Assembly: GCA_002682825.1 (NCBI GenBank)
Contig: NOKP01000057.1
Span: 1 to 64,000, forward strand
From: Neonectria sp. B-13
Lineage: Eukaryota > Ascomycota > Sordariomycetes > Hypocreales > Nectriaceae
Direction of reading: 5' to 3'
DNA length: 64,000 nucleotides
In this document: in pieces, positions 55,025-64,000 of the stretch
Layout of the letters: every line of letters starts with the position of its first letter
Position numbering within the stretch: position 1 is the first letter of the stretch
Program-made: the position numbers and the translations under genes
Notes under the pieces: model-generated
Told to the model about the DNA's origin: nothing
Databases searched by the model: none
What the model saw: only the letters and a program-made list of their open reading frames with translations

Positions 55025-56744
55025 ATGTCCACTGTCAATCATCTCTCCACCGCTGCTGCCGACACCTTCGACTATGTCGTCGTTGGCGGTGGCACAGCAG
55101 GCTGCCTCGTTGCCAGCCGGCTTGCCGAATATCTCCCCAAGAAGCGCATCCTCTTGATTGAGGGCGGACCGAGCGACTTGAACGATCAGAAAGTCGCCGA
55201 CATTCGCAAATGGATCGCGCTGCTCGGGACCGAGTACGACTATGACTATCCCATCACAGAGCAGTATCGAGGTCGGTATACCTAATTGCCAGATTGCCCT
55301 GCTTCCTCTCGTTATCCCATGCTTACAGTCTTCTCCAGGCAATTCCTCTATCCGTCACTCTCGAGCCAAAGTCCTCGGTGGCTGCTCAAGCCACAATGGC
55401 GGCATCTCCCTACATACCATCGAGCATGACTGTAAGCTGTACGAGTCGCTAGGCGCTAAGGGATTCTCCTGGCCTGAGATGAAACGCCTCATTGCCAAGC
55501 TCCGTCTCCCGTACCAAGTTGTGGAGCCCCAGCACCAGAACGCTATCGTGTCGGACTGGATCCGTGCCGCTTCCAGCGCCCTCAATATCCCCATCATCGC
55601 TGATTTCAACGAGAAGATCCTCTCGCAGAACGGTGACCTGACCGAGTGTGTTGGCTACATGCCAATTGCTTACGACACGGAGAAGGTTCATCGTCACAGT
55701 GCCAGCACCGCCTACATCCACCCAATCCTGCGCGGCGAATGGAGGCGAAACAATCTTACCATCCTCACCGATGCATGGGTCTCCAAGTTGAATGCCAGCG
55801 CCGATGTTGTCACCGGCGTCGAGGTCAAGCTCGAGTCCGGCTCGGTCCTCACTATTCGAGCTAGGGACGAAACGATTCTCTGCGCCGGAGCCATCGACAC
55901 CCCAAAGCTATTGCTGCTATCTGGTATTGGGCCTGAGGAGCAGCTCTCTTCACTTTCTATCCCGGTCGTCAAAAACATTCCGGGGGTCGGGTCAAACCTG
56001 CAGGATCACGTCGAAGCTATCATCGTGTGGGAGCTTAACAAGCCGTTGCCTGATGAGACCGTTACCTACTCTGACGGCTACTGCTTTGCTCGGCGCAACG
56101 AGCCCAATACTTCCAGTGATGGAACAACCCCGGATCTCATGTTCCATCTCTACACCGTCGCGCAATGCCCCAACGCGAAGCACCTGTCTTATGATGTACC
56201 GGAGCATGGATTCTCCATGATGCCCAACGTCCCACGGCCTAGGTCCCGTGGTCGCCTCTACCTAACCTCATCCGACCCCAACGTCAAGCCCGCACTGGAC
56301 TTTGCCTACTTTACAGACCCCGAAGGTTACGATGAGGACACCATTGTTGAGGGTTTAAAGATCGCTCGCAAGATTGCAGCTCAATCACCCCTCAAAGACT
56401 GGATTAAGCGCGAGGTCGCGCCTGGCCCTAGCGTCCAGACTGATGAGCAGCTGTCCTTATATGGCCGTGCGGCATCCAGCACGCTCTTCCACCCCTGTGG
56501 CACAACCAAGATGGGAGATATCGAAAGAGACCCCACTGTTGTTGTTGATACTCAATTCAAGCTTCGGGGTATGCGCAAGATTCGCATTGTTGATGCTGGT
56601 GTCTTGCCTGCGGTGTCTACAACGAACCCTATGTTGACCATCTTGGCCTTTGCCGAGCGGGGTGCCGAGATTATTGCTCATGCTGCGGGTTGGCAGGAGG
56701 ACGCTGTCACGAAGCTTGGCGGACAGGAGACGAGCAGGCTGTGA
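55025..56744 (+). CDS. GMC-family FAD oxidoreductase
   Basis: Two exons, 55025-55271 and 55339-56744 (67-bp intron, donor GTCGGT), give 550 residues. FAD-binding 'DYVVVGGGTAGCLVASRL' near residue 16; GMC signature 1 'HSRAKVLGGCSSHNGG' just after the intron; signature 2 'GAIDTPKLLLLSGIGP'; catalytic His in 'HPCGTTKMGD'; second active-site region 'VDAGVLPAVSTTNPMLTILAFAERGAEII'. Length and motifs fit alcohol/choline-type dehydrogenases and oxidases. No signal peptide, so an intracellular enzyme, unlike secreted glucose or aryl-alcohol oxidases. With the neighbouring SDR, DAO-like protein and permease it may degrade an amino alcohol or related nitrogen compound (inference). Confidence 0.92.
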
Positions 56745-57019
56745 GGGAATGACAGAGTATACTGTAGAGCATTGGAACGAGCGTCTAAGGTAACAGCTCG
56801 TGTAAGTAGGATTAAAGTTGATATGCGTACAGTGGACCAATTGAATTTTTTAGACAATTCTTCCATTAATCTGTCGTGAACTGATCTGTGGTTTCATCTC
56901 GTCATCTTGAAACCATACCAGGCGGGTGTAGTCAAGGGGAGCATTCCGATATAGGCAAGGCGAAATTGGCTGTGGCGGGTCTTTCAGGTCGGACGTCGCT
57001 GGGCCTACGACCAATGCAC
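56745..57019. other. intergenic, no gene seen
   Basis: 3' flank of the GMC gene. Confidence 0.45.
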
Positions 57020-57260
57020 CTAGTTTAACACAAAATTGGTATTCTGCGAAATCAATGTAACAGGCTCAGTGTCGATGAATACCGCTACGTTGCCAATGTC
57101 ATCGCTTATCTCCATATGGACTACGTGTCCCTTGCGCAGGTAGCAAAAATATCCCTTCTTTAGGGTAAAACCTCGCCATCTTCGATACGGAACTTTATCC
57201 ATCCTTCGGCGAAAGATAAAAACTCGTCACAAGGCCACTTGAGCTTCACTTTCCCCAAAA
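57020..57260 (-). pseudogene. cupin (EutQ-like) fragment, frameshifted
   Basis: On the minus strand, a stretch reading 'KWPCDEFLSFAEGWIKFRIEDGE' (about 57241 down to 57174) runs on, one base out of frame, into 'FTLKKGYFCYLRKGHVVHMEI' and 'AVFIDTEPVTL' ending at TAA 57020. Together this has the G-x-D/E-E-F..G and 'KKGYFCYLRKG' pattern of a small cupin, similar to ethanolamine-utilisation EutQ-like proteins. Upstream sequence to about 57490 has no continuous frame. Hence a decayed gene copy, identified by pattern only. Confidence 0.4.
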
Positions 57261-57899
57261 GTAGTAATCCCGACAATCATGCAAGCGTACATATGTCAGA
57301 TCATTAAGGCGGGGGAAGAGCTGCAAAGCAGCGGACCTGCCTCGTGACAGCCATCTGAATGCGCCACGACATCTACGCACAGCTTCGGAGGCTTGCAAGC
57401 GCCGACAATCGTTCGCCAGACAACATGCCAAGCCTCGCGATCTGACCAGATCAAGGAGGGATTAACTACGTAGAGCGATGTTCCCACATTGCAGGGAAGG
57501 CGACAAGCCGCTTCTGATGGACACTACTTCAGGCTTAAGACCTGGAGCTTGAAGGAGTGGGGAAACTAGGTTCCGGAGAAGCTAGTGCATTGGCAACATA
57601 ACGATAAGTGCATATATCCGTTTTCAGAGCGAACGCGAAGAGTAATCGAGGCTAGCCCCAATCAGGTAAGTAGCTTACACTTGCCCAAAAGGGCCGACAT
57701 GCGAGGATGCCCTCCCCTCTAGCAGTGTTGTTATGTCGGTGGACAAAGACCCGATTGTGCCGTCGAAGGGCGTTGACTCGAGTGTTAAATGACTTGATTC
57801 AAATCGAGAACCTTGAGATATCTAAGATACGCTCCTTTCACCCAGTTCCGTTCAACCTATTCGTCGCCGCCAGTGTATGAACCTCAGACCACATCAAAA
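57261..57899. other. intergenic, possible rest of the cupin relic
   Basis: No continuous frame. The last 100 bp are the promoter and leader of the DAO-like gene. Confidence 0.4.
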
Positions 57900-59068
57900 A
57901 TGCCTAAGATCACTATTCTTGGTGCCGGGTAAGTGTTTTCGATTTGCACTATTGCAACTTCTCCAACAATCTGGGCGGCCGCTGACAAAAGTACCTTAGT
58001 ATTACCGGCATGACCATCGCTAGCCAGCTCCCTAAAGACTACGATATTACAATCGTTGGCAATGATCTGCCCGGTGATGAGATGAAGCCCGAGTACGTTA
58101 GCCAGTGGGCGGGAGCAATCTGGCTCGGAACCCACGACTGCAGCGAGCGAGAGCAGCAGATGCAACTGAGCAGTCTTACCGACCTGTGGAGAATCGCCGA
58201 AGAGTATCCCGAGTCGAGCGTGCGCCAGATCGAGATGAAGGAGATTTGTGACTACGGTTCTCCCGACAAGGTCTGGTATAGGACTAAAGTCCCTGATTTC
58301 GAGCTCGTCGCCAACAAGGACTTGCCCAAGGGTGCGAAGTTCGGAATGACGTATAAGACGGTCGTCCTCACCCCGATGACGTTCCTGCCCTGGTTCCGCG
58401 CCCGTCTGGAGCAACGAGGCGTCGTCTTCAAGCGACTCTATGTCACTTCGCTCGGTGATCTGAAGGGGATGGGCCACGACGTGCTCATCAATGCTACGGG
58501 ATTCGGAGCTGCCAAGCTTATTGATACTAAGGAGGTGCGGATTGAGCCCATGCGTCAGCAGAACATCAGGATCAGAAAGCCAGGATATAACAAGCTGTAT
58601 ATCCGCCGCGGCGAAAATGGCTACTACTCAACTGCCTTTTCCCGACAGGACGGCACCATCTACATCGGCGGCATTAAGACTCCTGGCATTGTTGACTTCA
58701 CCGCTGACCCGGACCACCGCAATATCGTAAGTGTCTCCCCGCCACCTTCACACATCTCCCTGCCATAAGGAGCTGACTCTCATGTCCTCTAGATCATGGC
58801 TCGCCAGCATGCCAATCAGCCCGAGGTATTTCCCTCACCCAACGTTGAGGACTACGACTTTATTTGCGATCACGTCGGCGTCTTCCCCGTGATCTCCCAA
58901 AAGAACGGTGGCGTCTGTGTAGAGAAGAAGAATGTGGGCTCGCAGAAGGTTGTCCACGCGTATGGACAGGAGGCTGGCGGCTACACCTTCAGTTTTGGTC
59001 TGGCTCGTGAGGCTGTCAGGCTCGTGCAAGAGTATGTTGCTGAGACGCCTCTTTCGAGCAAGCTGTAG
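57900..59068 (+). CDS. D-amino-acid-oxidase-like FAD protein, substrate Arg not found
   Basis: Three exons, 57900-57928, 58000-58726 and 58793-59068 (introns 71 and 66 bp), give 343 residues, the usual DAO length. FAD loop 'ITILGAGITGMT', 'SQWAGAIWLG' near residue 47, 'VLINATGFGAAKLI' and the C-terminal 'HAYGQEAGGYTFSFGLAREAVRLV' match the DAO/DASPO family. These oxidise D-amino acids to 2-oxo acids, NH3 and H2O2, usually in peroxisomes. Two oddities: the Arg that grips the substrate carboxylate in the usual 'GLRP' segment is replaced (here HVGVFPVISQKNGGV), and the C-terminus ends SSKL, close to but not exactly a PTS1 (SKL at the end is a peroxisomal signal, and it is present: ..LSSKL). So it is probably peroxisomal, with altered substrate choice. 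Confidence 0.85.
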
Positions 59069-59965
59069 ACAAGGAGTTAAATGGGAGCGTCCAATTACGA
59101 GGGAGCAGTGTAATAATTGACATGACTCGCACCTTTGGTATCAGAAGCGTGGGTGACGTTAATGCGAATAAGGCAGTGCAGGGCAAGGATGGCCCGAGCC
59201 CATAATGCTGTATTTTAGTCCATTGCAATACGTACACTATACCTAAATCACTCATCTGCCTCGCAACATTTGGTGCACGTCTTCTGTGGTATTATGCATC
59301 ACTCTTTCGCAACATCTGAACATGTGATATCTCCAATGGGCTGGGCCCCTCTATTAGCCTGCGACGTCAAAGTGACGTTTGCTGGTGCGAGGAAAGCTGA
59401 TGGAGCCCCTTCCGACAGAATTAACTCCAGTCAGTTGAGAGACTGAAAGGATCAATGGCCAGGCAAAAGAGATGCCATCGGCTACACGGGGTTGGGTAGA
59501 ACAACAAAGTAATGTTGGAGAATCCCGCGATAAGGCCTCGGTGGGTTCAAGTCTCTTTCCGATTGGATGGTAGGTGGGATTGATGAATGTTGATTGACTA
59601 GCCTGGTCTCGATTGCGACGCTGTCGCGAACTGACCGAATCAGGCAAGACCGACAACCACAAACTTGGACAGAGCGCTAAAGAGCCATCCATCCCTGTGG
59701 CATGTTCGCGGGGTAACGTTATGGAATAAAGCACGTTGGACTAGCTATCTTACATTCCGCCACCTCCGCAAGGCGCCCCCATAACTTGGGACCGTACTTT
59801 CTGCAGGTTGCGCTCGTATCCCAAGGTTTTATATCTACCACCGTGCCGCATGGAGTCCTTCCAGTTCCTCCATTGTCGACAAACCATGCTTCCAGCATCT
59901 CATTGCTGCAAACTTTCTTCTCAAACCGTTTCAATATTTCGTTGGCTCCAGGCCTACCTACCGCC
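59069..59965. other. intergenic, no gene seen
   Basis: About 900 bp between the DAO-like gene and the permease. The plus-strand frame of the permease extends upstream to 59786, but that part has no membrane or domain pattern and is taken as 5' UTR. Confidence 0.45.
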
Positions 59966-61522
59966 ATGGCTTCCTCGCCAGAAGCAAAACCTCATGTTCC
60001 CGCCGATGGATCTTCCATAGGTGAGGCCGAAAAGGGCCAGGCTCTACGAAGGGCTGAGTCCTTTGGAGCTGGAGCCTCAGCAGAAGTTCACCATCAAAAG
60101 CCTTTCACCACGTTTACAGCTATTGGGCTGGGCTACTCCATCACAAACACGGCTACCGGCGTCATCCTGACCGTCGCCGCCACAACACCGTTTGGAGGAT
60201 CACCTCTGTTCTTCTGGGGCTTCCTCCTCATCGCGGCCATTGCTCTTTGCATTGCCACGACCCTGGGAGAATTCTGCTCCATGTGGCCACACCCAGGCGG
60301 CCAATACGTCTGGGTAGCCCAGCTATCCCCTGAGCGACCCCGCCGCTTCCTCTCCTACATGACCGCCATCATTTCGTGGGCCTCGGTTGTGTGTATCGGT
60401 GCATCTTGTGCGCTGGCGGCGAGTACGACCTTGTTCCAAATGATCTCTTTCACCTATCCCGAACTCGAAGTGAAGCCCTGGATGCTGTTCGTTACCTTCC
60501 AAGTGCTGAATATGCTCATCTTCGGACTCAACTGCTTCGAATTCCTGCTTCCCCTGATAGGCAAATTCCTCATCTTCTTCACCGTCACCATGATCGCCAT
60601 CATTTTCATCGCTCTTTTCGCGGCCGACACCGGGACCAATTCTGGGCACGACTTCTTCTTCAACTACTACAATATTTCAGGATGGTCTGATGGGATCGCC
60701 TTCCTCATTGGTATCAACGGGTTGAACTGGTGCTTCTCATGCTTGGATGCCGCCACGCATCTCGCTGATGAAATTCCTGAACCTGAGAAGAATATCCCCA
60801 AAGCCCTCATCTGGACTATTCTTGTTGGAGCGGCCACAGGCCTGCTCATCATCTTTGCCCTCTTTTTTACCGCCCAGGACCTGACAACGGAGACAAACTC
60901 GTTGCTGATCTTTTACAACGTCATCCACCACAACAAGAACGCAGCGCTCGCCCTCCAGGCTTTGGTGTTCGTATCGGCATACGGCTCGCTCATTGGCATC
61001 CACACCTGGCAGTCCCGTATCGCGTGGGCCCTGAGCCGAGACAAGGGATTTCCTTTCCACTCATACCTCAGCCGTCTTGCACCTGCCCCATTCTCGACCC
61101 CAATCTGGGCTCATCTTTGGTCATCTTGCTGGATTGGTCTTTGCGGATGTTTGTACCTCGGCTCGCAGACAGCCTTCAGCTCCTTCATTGCTGGAGGTAT
61201 CATTCTGCAATACGCAACCTACTGCCTACCCATCGTCCTCCTTCTTTGGCGGGGCCGCAGCAGAGCTCCTCACGGGCCGTTCTGGTTCCCCAAAATCGGA
61301 CTTTTCTGTAACATTGTTACCGTAATCTGGTTTTTGGTCACTCTCGTCTTCTACTGTTTCCCTTATTTCCTTCCCGTACAAGCAGACCAGATGAATTACG
61401 TCTCAGCTGTGCTCTTTGTCGTCATTATGTACGCACTCATCTACTGGTTTACCTATGGTCATAAGCACTACACGCTTCCTCGCGATCTGCTTGTGTCAAA
61501 CTCTCATGTAGCTGAGGATTGA
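59966..61522 (+). CDS. APC-superfamily amino-acid/GABA/choline permease
   Basis: Intronless; 518 residues from the ATG at 59966 (context ccgccATGg), chosen over an upstream in-frame ATG at 59786. A hydrophilic N-terminus of about 50 residues is followed by roughly 12 membrane segments. Family marks: 'FTTFTAIGLGYSITNTATGVILTVA' (TM1), 'GEFCSMWPHPGGQYVWVAQLSP', 'CLDAATHLADEIPEPEKNIPKALIWTI' and 'SRDKGFPFHSYLSRL'. This is the fungal amino-acid/choline transporter group (GABA-permease-like). It would import an amine or amino acid at the plasma membrane. It lies next to the DAO-like gene on the same strand, which fits uptake and oxidation of a nitrogen compound. Confidence 0.9.
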   Translation: MASSPEAKPHVPADGSSIGEAEKGQALRRAESFGAGASAEVHHQKPFTTFTAIGLGYSITNTATGVILTVAATTPFGGSPLFFWGFLLIAAIALCIATTLGEFCSMWPHPGGQYVWVAQLSPERPRRFLSYMTAIISWASVVCIGASCALAASTTLFQMISFTYPELEVKPWMLFVTFQVLNMLIFGLNCFEFLLPLIGKFLIFFTVTMIAIIFIALFAADTGTNSGHDFFFNYYNISGWSDGIAFLIGINGLNWCFSCLDAATHLADEIPEPEKNIPKALIWTILVGAATGLLIIFALFFTAQDLTTETNSLLIFYNVIHHNKNAALALQALVFVSAYGSLIGIHTWQSRIAWALSRDKGFPFHSYLSRLAPAPFSTPIWAHLWSSCWIGLCGCLYLGSQTAFSSFIAGGIILQYATYCLPIVLLLWRGRSRAPHGPFWFPKIGLFCNIVTVIWFLVTLVFYCFPYFLPVQADQMNYVSAVLFVVIMYALIYWFTYGHKHYTLPRDLLVSNSHVAED

Positions 61523-62075
61523 GAGTAGCAGGGACATCAGGTGGATTAATTTAGGTACGAAAGGAACCGTTTTGAAAAGCCCTTGCCGCCATCCCCGTGG
61601 TCAGGACTTTGTATCGTGTCAATTTAGGGAATGCAGTCTGTCTAGTAACTTTGCATTTCTGCATCCAGTTTCTGCGCCGGTGTCTGTGTTTCATAGTGTC
61701 TGAGTATGAATTCAAACAAGGTTTTGCACCAAACTCGAGTATGTAATGTTTCGTGTGAACTCAGTAACATCTAACCTCCAGAGTCTTTCAAGATGTTGCC
61801 AACTTCAGCCCTGATCTCAACGCCCCATGATTTCAAGCCAAGTTTCGACTTGCCCAGATTGACCTAGCGTGCGCGTTTGACATTCAACCTTAGCTCGGTA
61901 TTACACCTACCCCAACTTCCTAGTTAGGCGGAATCCCGACAGGATCCTCGACCTAGTGAAGATACTACCCGGCTTAAACCCGTCATAAGGTCTATAAGTA
62001 GCTATCAAAGTACTGCGAGTCGAAATTTGAGCCAGAAGCGGCAGTGTTACTGGAATCACATACACAAAACTCACT
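61523..62075. other. intergenic, no gene seen
   Basis: 550 bp; promoter of the SMP-30 gene, with CTATAAGTA near 61991 as a weak TATA candidate. Confidence 0.45.
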
Positions 62076-63121
62076 ATGGCGGCTTTCAGATCGTATCATC
62101 ATTCTTTTGAGCAAGTGACAGGCTCACAGCCGCATCTCCAATTACTTCTCGAAAAGGATTATCCATTTGCGTTCGAGGCCGGCATCTTCGTCCCGTCTAA
62201 GGATGAGCTATTCATTACAAGCAGCCCCTTCAAGGATGCCGAAGGTAATACGACTGTCCATGTCTCCAAGATCACGTTCAACGTCGTCGATGGCCAGGAG
62301 AAGGTTGGCCATGAAGTGTTGCCAAACGGCCAGATGGCAATGGCGAACGGAGGTACCAACAGTGGAAACGATTTGCTCTTCTGCGCTCAAGGGTCTTTTG
62401 ATCTGCCAAGCGGAATCTTCTCGATGAAGAGTGATCAGCCTTACGAAAGCAAGTTGGTCATCTCTGATTTCTATGGAAGACCCTTCAACTCTGTCAACGA
62501 CGTGGTCGTGCATAGCGATGGCAGCATCTGGTTCACTGATCCAGCATACGGGTTTGGAGAAGGATATCGTCCACCTCCTCTTCTACCCAACCAGGTGTAT
62601 AGATTTGATCCCGCAAGTGGAAGTATCCGTGCGGTAGCTGACCGGTTTGGACACCCCAACGGCATCTGTTTCAGTCCTGATGAGAAGGTGGTGTACATAA
62701 CCGACACAGATTCAATATGGGGCGATGGGAGTGTGAACGATGCCCGGGCTTCTACTATGTAAGTTGCCAACCAATTTCAAGCTCCCTCCTGGACATGCGG
62801 TTGACACAATTGAGTTACGCTTTCGATGTTTCGACATACTCGGGACAGCCTTTCCTTGTGAACCGTCGACTCTTCGCAATGGCGGACAATGGTTTTCCAG
62901 ATGGGATTAAGTGCGATATGAATGGCAACGTCTTTAGTGGATGTGGGGATGGTGTTCATGTCTGGTCTCCGGGTGGCGTCCTAATTGGCAAGATATTAGT
63001 ACCAGGTGGTGTTGCGAATCTTTGCTTTGGGAAGAGAGGTGAACTATTTATTTTGAACAGTATGAGGCTGTGGAGGGCTAGACTAGCAGACTCAACGAGG
63101 GGTGCACTTCTTAAGATATGA
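62076..63121 (+). CDS. SMP-30/gluconolactonase-family protein
   Basis: Two exons, 62076-62758 and 62815-63121 (56-bp intron, donor GTAAGT), give 329 residues. Six-bladed beta-propeller of the SMP-30/gluconolactonase/LRE family. Metal-site residues appear in their usual places: Glu in 'FAFEAGIFVP', Asn in 'SVNDVVVHSDGSIWFTDP', Asn in 'GHPNGICFSPDEKVVYITDTDS' and Asp in 'FPDGIKCDMNGNVF'. Members hydrolyse sugar lactones or other lactones with Ca/Zn. No signal peptide. The gene ends only 55 bp before the truncated SDR. Confidence 0.88.
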
Positions 63122-63175
63122 TGATTGTTATTTATTTTTACAAAGTTTAAATTCCATTTCCCCAAGATTCATAGG

Positions 63176-63520
63176 ATGGGTCTCAAAGCTCCGGAGCTGC
63201 CTGCTTGTGAAAAGCCGTTCAGACACTACATAGCAACTAAGGCTGCTATATTTGGTCTGACAGCTAGCTGTGTGGTAGCGTTGGGGAAGCATGGGATTCG
63301 TTTCTATGCCATGAGTCCTGATATAGTTGAGGCGGCCATGAACAAGGCCGATCTGGCTGGATCTAAACGGGTGGTCATGGAAGAAAGGGTTCCTCTAAGA
63401 CGGCTGGGTGTGCCGGAGGATATCGCGAAGCCGGTGGTGTTTCATTTGAGCGACAAGGCTTGGTATATCTCTAGACATAACTTGATATTCGACGGCGTTG
63501 CGTCAGTCCCTTACCAATGA
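63176..63520 (+). pseudogene. 5'-truncated short-chain dehydrogenase
   Basis: Only the C-terminal ~40 percent of an SDR remains. It begins just before the catalytic Tyr-Lys pair (HYIATKAAIFGLT), then 'ALGKHGIRFYAMSPDIVEAAMNK', 'RVPLRRLGVPEDIAKPVVFHLSD' and 'LIFDGVASV'. The cofactor loop and catalytic Ser are absent upstream, where the SMP-30 gene lies instead. Its 115 codons from 63176 are open. It is a relic, perhaps cut when the SMP-30 gene or another fragment moved in. Confidence 0.75.
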
Positions 63521-64000
63521 ACATGTTCAGTTTGATGATTCAGTTTGTTGCACGGGTGTCTCCCGGCTATCGACTTTCTGAACTCGCAGCCTCTCGGACG
63601 AACGATGAGACTTGAAGTCCACCGCAACTTATGAATTTATCTCAGTATTCTAAGCTCAGTGGGTGGTATAGCGGTCTCTGTTGCCTCCTCATTAAAACTT
63701 TTCCCAAGTCACTTAGTATTATCTGGACGACTTTGCCAATGCGCAAGTTGCTGCGCGTTGAGCAGGTCACGCCTGATACAGTATAGTCCAAATGACGAGA
63801 TACTCTACATTGGCTGATGAAAAGTGATGCCATACTTGATTTGATCACGAATTCAAATGCTACTACTTCAGTCTAGTTGCTGGTTTAATACGGCCGTTCA
63901 AGTCGAGTGAGTGGATGGAAACTAGAATCTGATCCAAAAATTCTCCCAAAAATTCCACGCCTCAACATATGCGAATCCTAATGACAAATCTTGAGGAACT
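63521..64000. other. window end, no gene seen
   Basis: 480 bp with no supported frame; the next gene is outside the window. Confidence 0.45.

Noticed and set aside
55242..55338. Separate start for the GMC gene at 55242
   Set aside because: The intron 55272-55338 joins both parts in phase and supplies the FAD-binding N-terminus.

Overview
The window comes from a filamentous ascomycete (Pezizomycotina). The evidence is: protein-coding genes split by 47-92 bp introns with GT..AG ends and CTAAC/CTRAC-like branch sites; fungal families such as Zn2Cys6 regulators, an isocyanide synthase, a vanillyl-alcohol oxidase, a GMC oxidoreductase and a LysM protein; and an AT-rich block of mutated transposons in which C-to-T and G-to-A changes have produced very high TpA, the mark of repeat-induced point mutation (RIP). 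I cannot name the species.

Left arm (1-27.1 kb). After a relic zone (one unrecognised ORF and a P450 C-terminal pseudogene) comes a run of metabolic genes: two SnoaL-like proteins (4.6-5.5 and 6.4-6.9 kb, minus), a Zn2Cys6 regulator (7.9-10.1), a carotenoid-oxygenase-family dioxygenase (11.1-12.8), a vanillyl-alcohol-oxidase-like flavoenzyme (13.4-15.2, minus), a CocE/NonD hydrolase (15.9-17.7), an isocyanide synthase fused to an Fe/2OG dioxygenase (19.9-22.1, minus) and a phenol-hydroxylase-type FAD monooxygenase with a one-base frame break (23.4-25.2). Together they look like an accessory cluster acting on 4-hydroxyphenyl (possibly tyrosine-derived isonitrile) compounds; that product class is inference. 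A small Kex2-type secreted protein (26.4-27.1) sits at the edge of the AT block.

AT-rich block (27.1-43.7 kb). It holds a nest of elements: a ~565 bp element (Z, outer copy) split by a RIP-degraded chromodomain Ty3/Gypsy retrotransposon (27701-41197, 5-bp target duplication GAGAG). That element is itself invaded by a second Z copy and by six copies of an unrecognised ~1.0-1.1 kb retroposon, called R1 here, with 14-16 bp target duplications, an A-rich 3' end and 5' truncation. The right edge has an almost unmutated solo LTR with a perfect 5-bp duplication next to a tRNA-like sequence, then degenerate palindromic repeats.

Right arm (43.7-64 kb). A Ser/Thr-rich surface protein whose stop codon lies in a splice-donor-like site at the repeat border; a hypothetical two-exon gene; a small LysM/chitin-binding secreted protein; a second Zn2Cys6 regulator; then a catabolic-looking run: SDR (minus) divergent from a GMC oxidoreductase, a broken cupin relic, a D-amino-acid-oxidase-like flavoprotein, an APC permease, an SMP-30/gluconolactonase and a truncated SDR. 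Exon boundaries were worked out by eye from splice consensus, phase and protein continuity; no transcript or database evidence was used.
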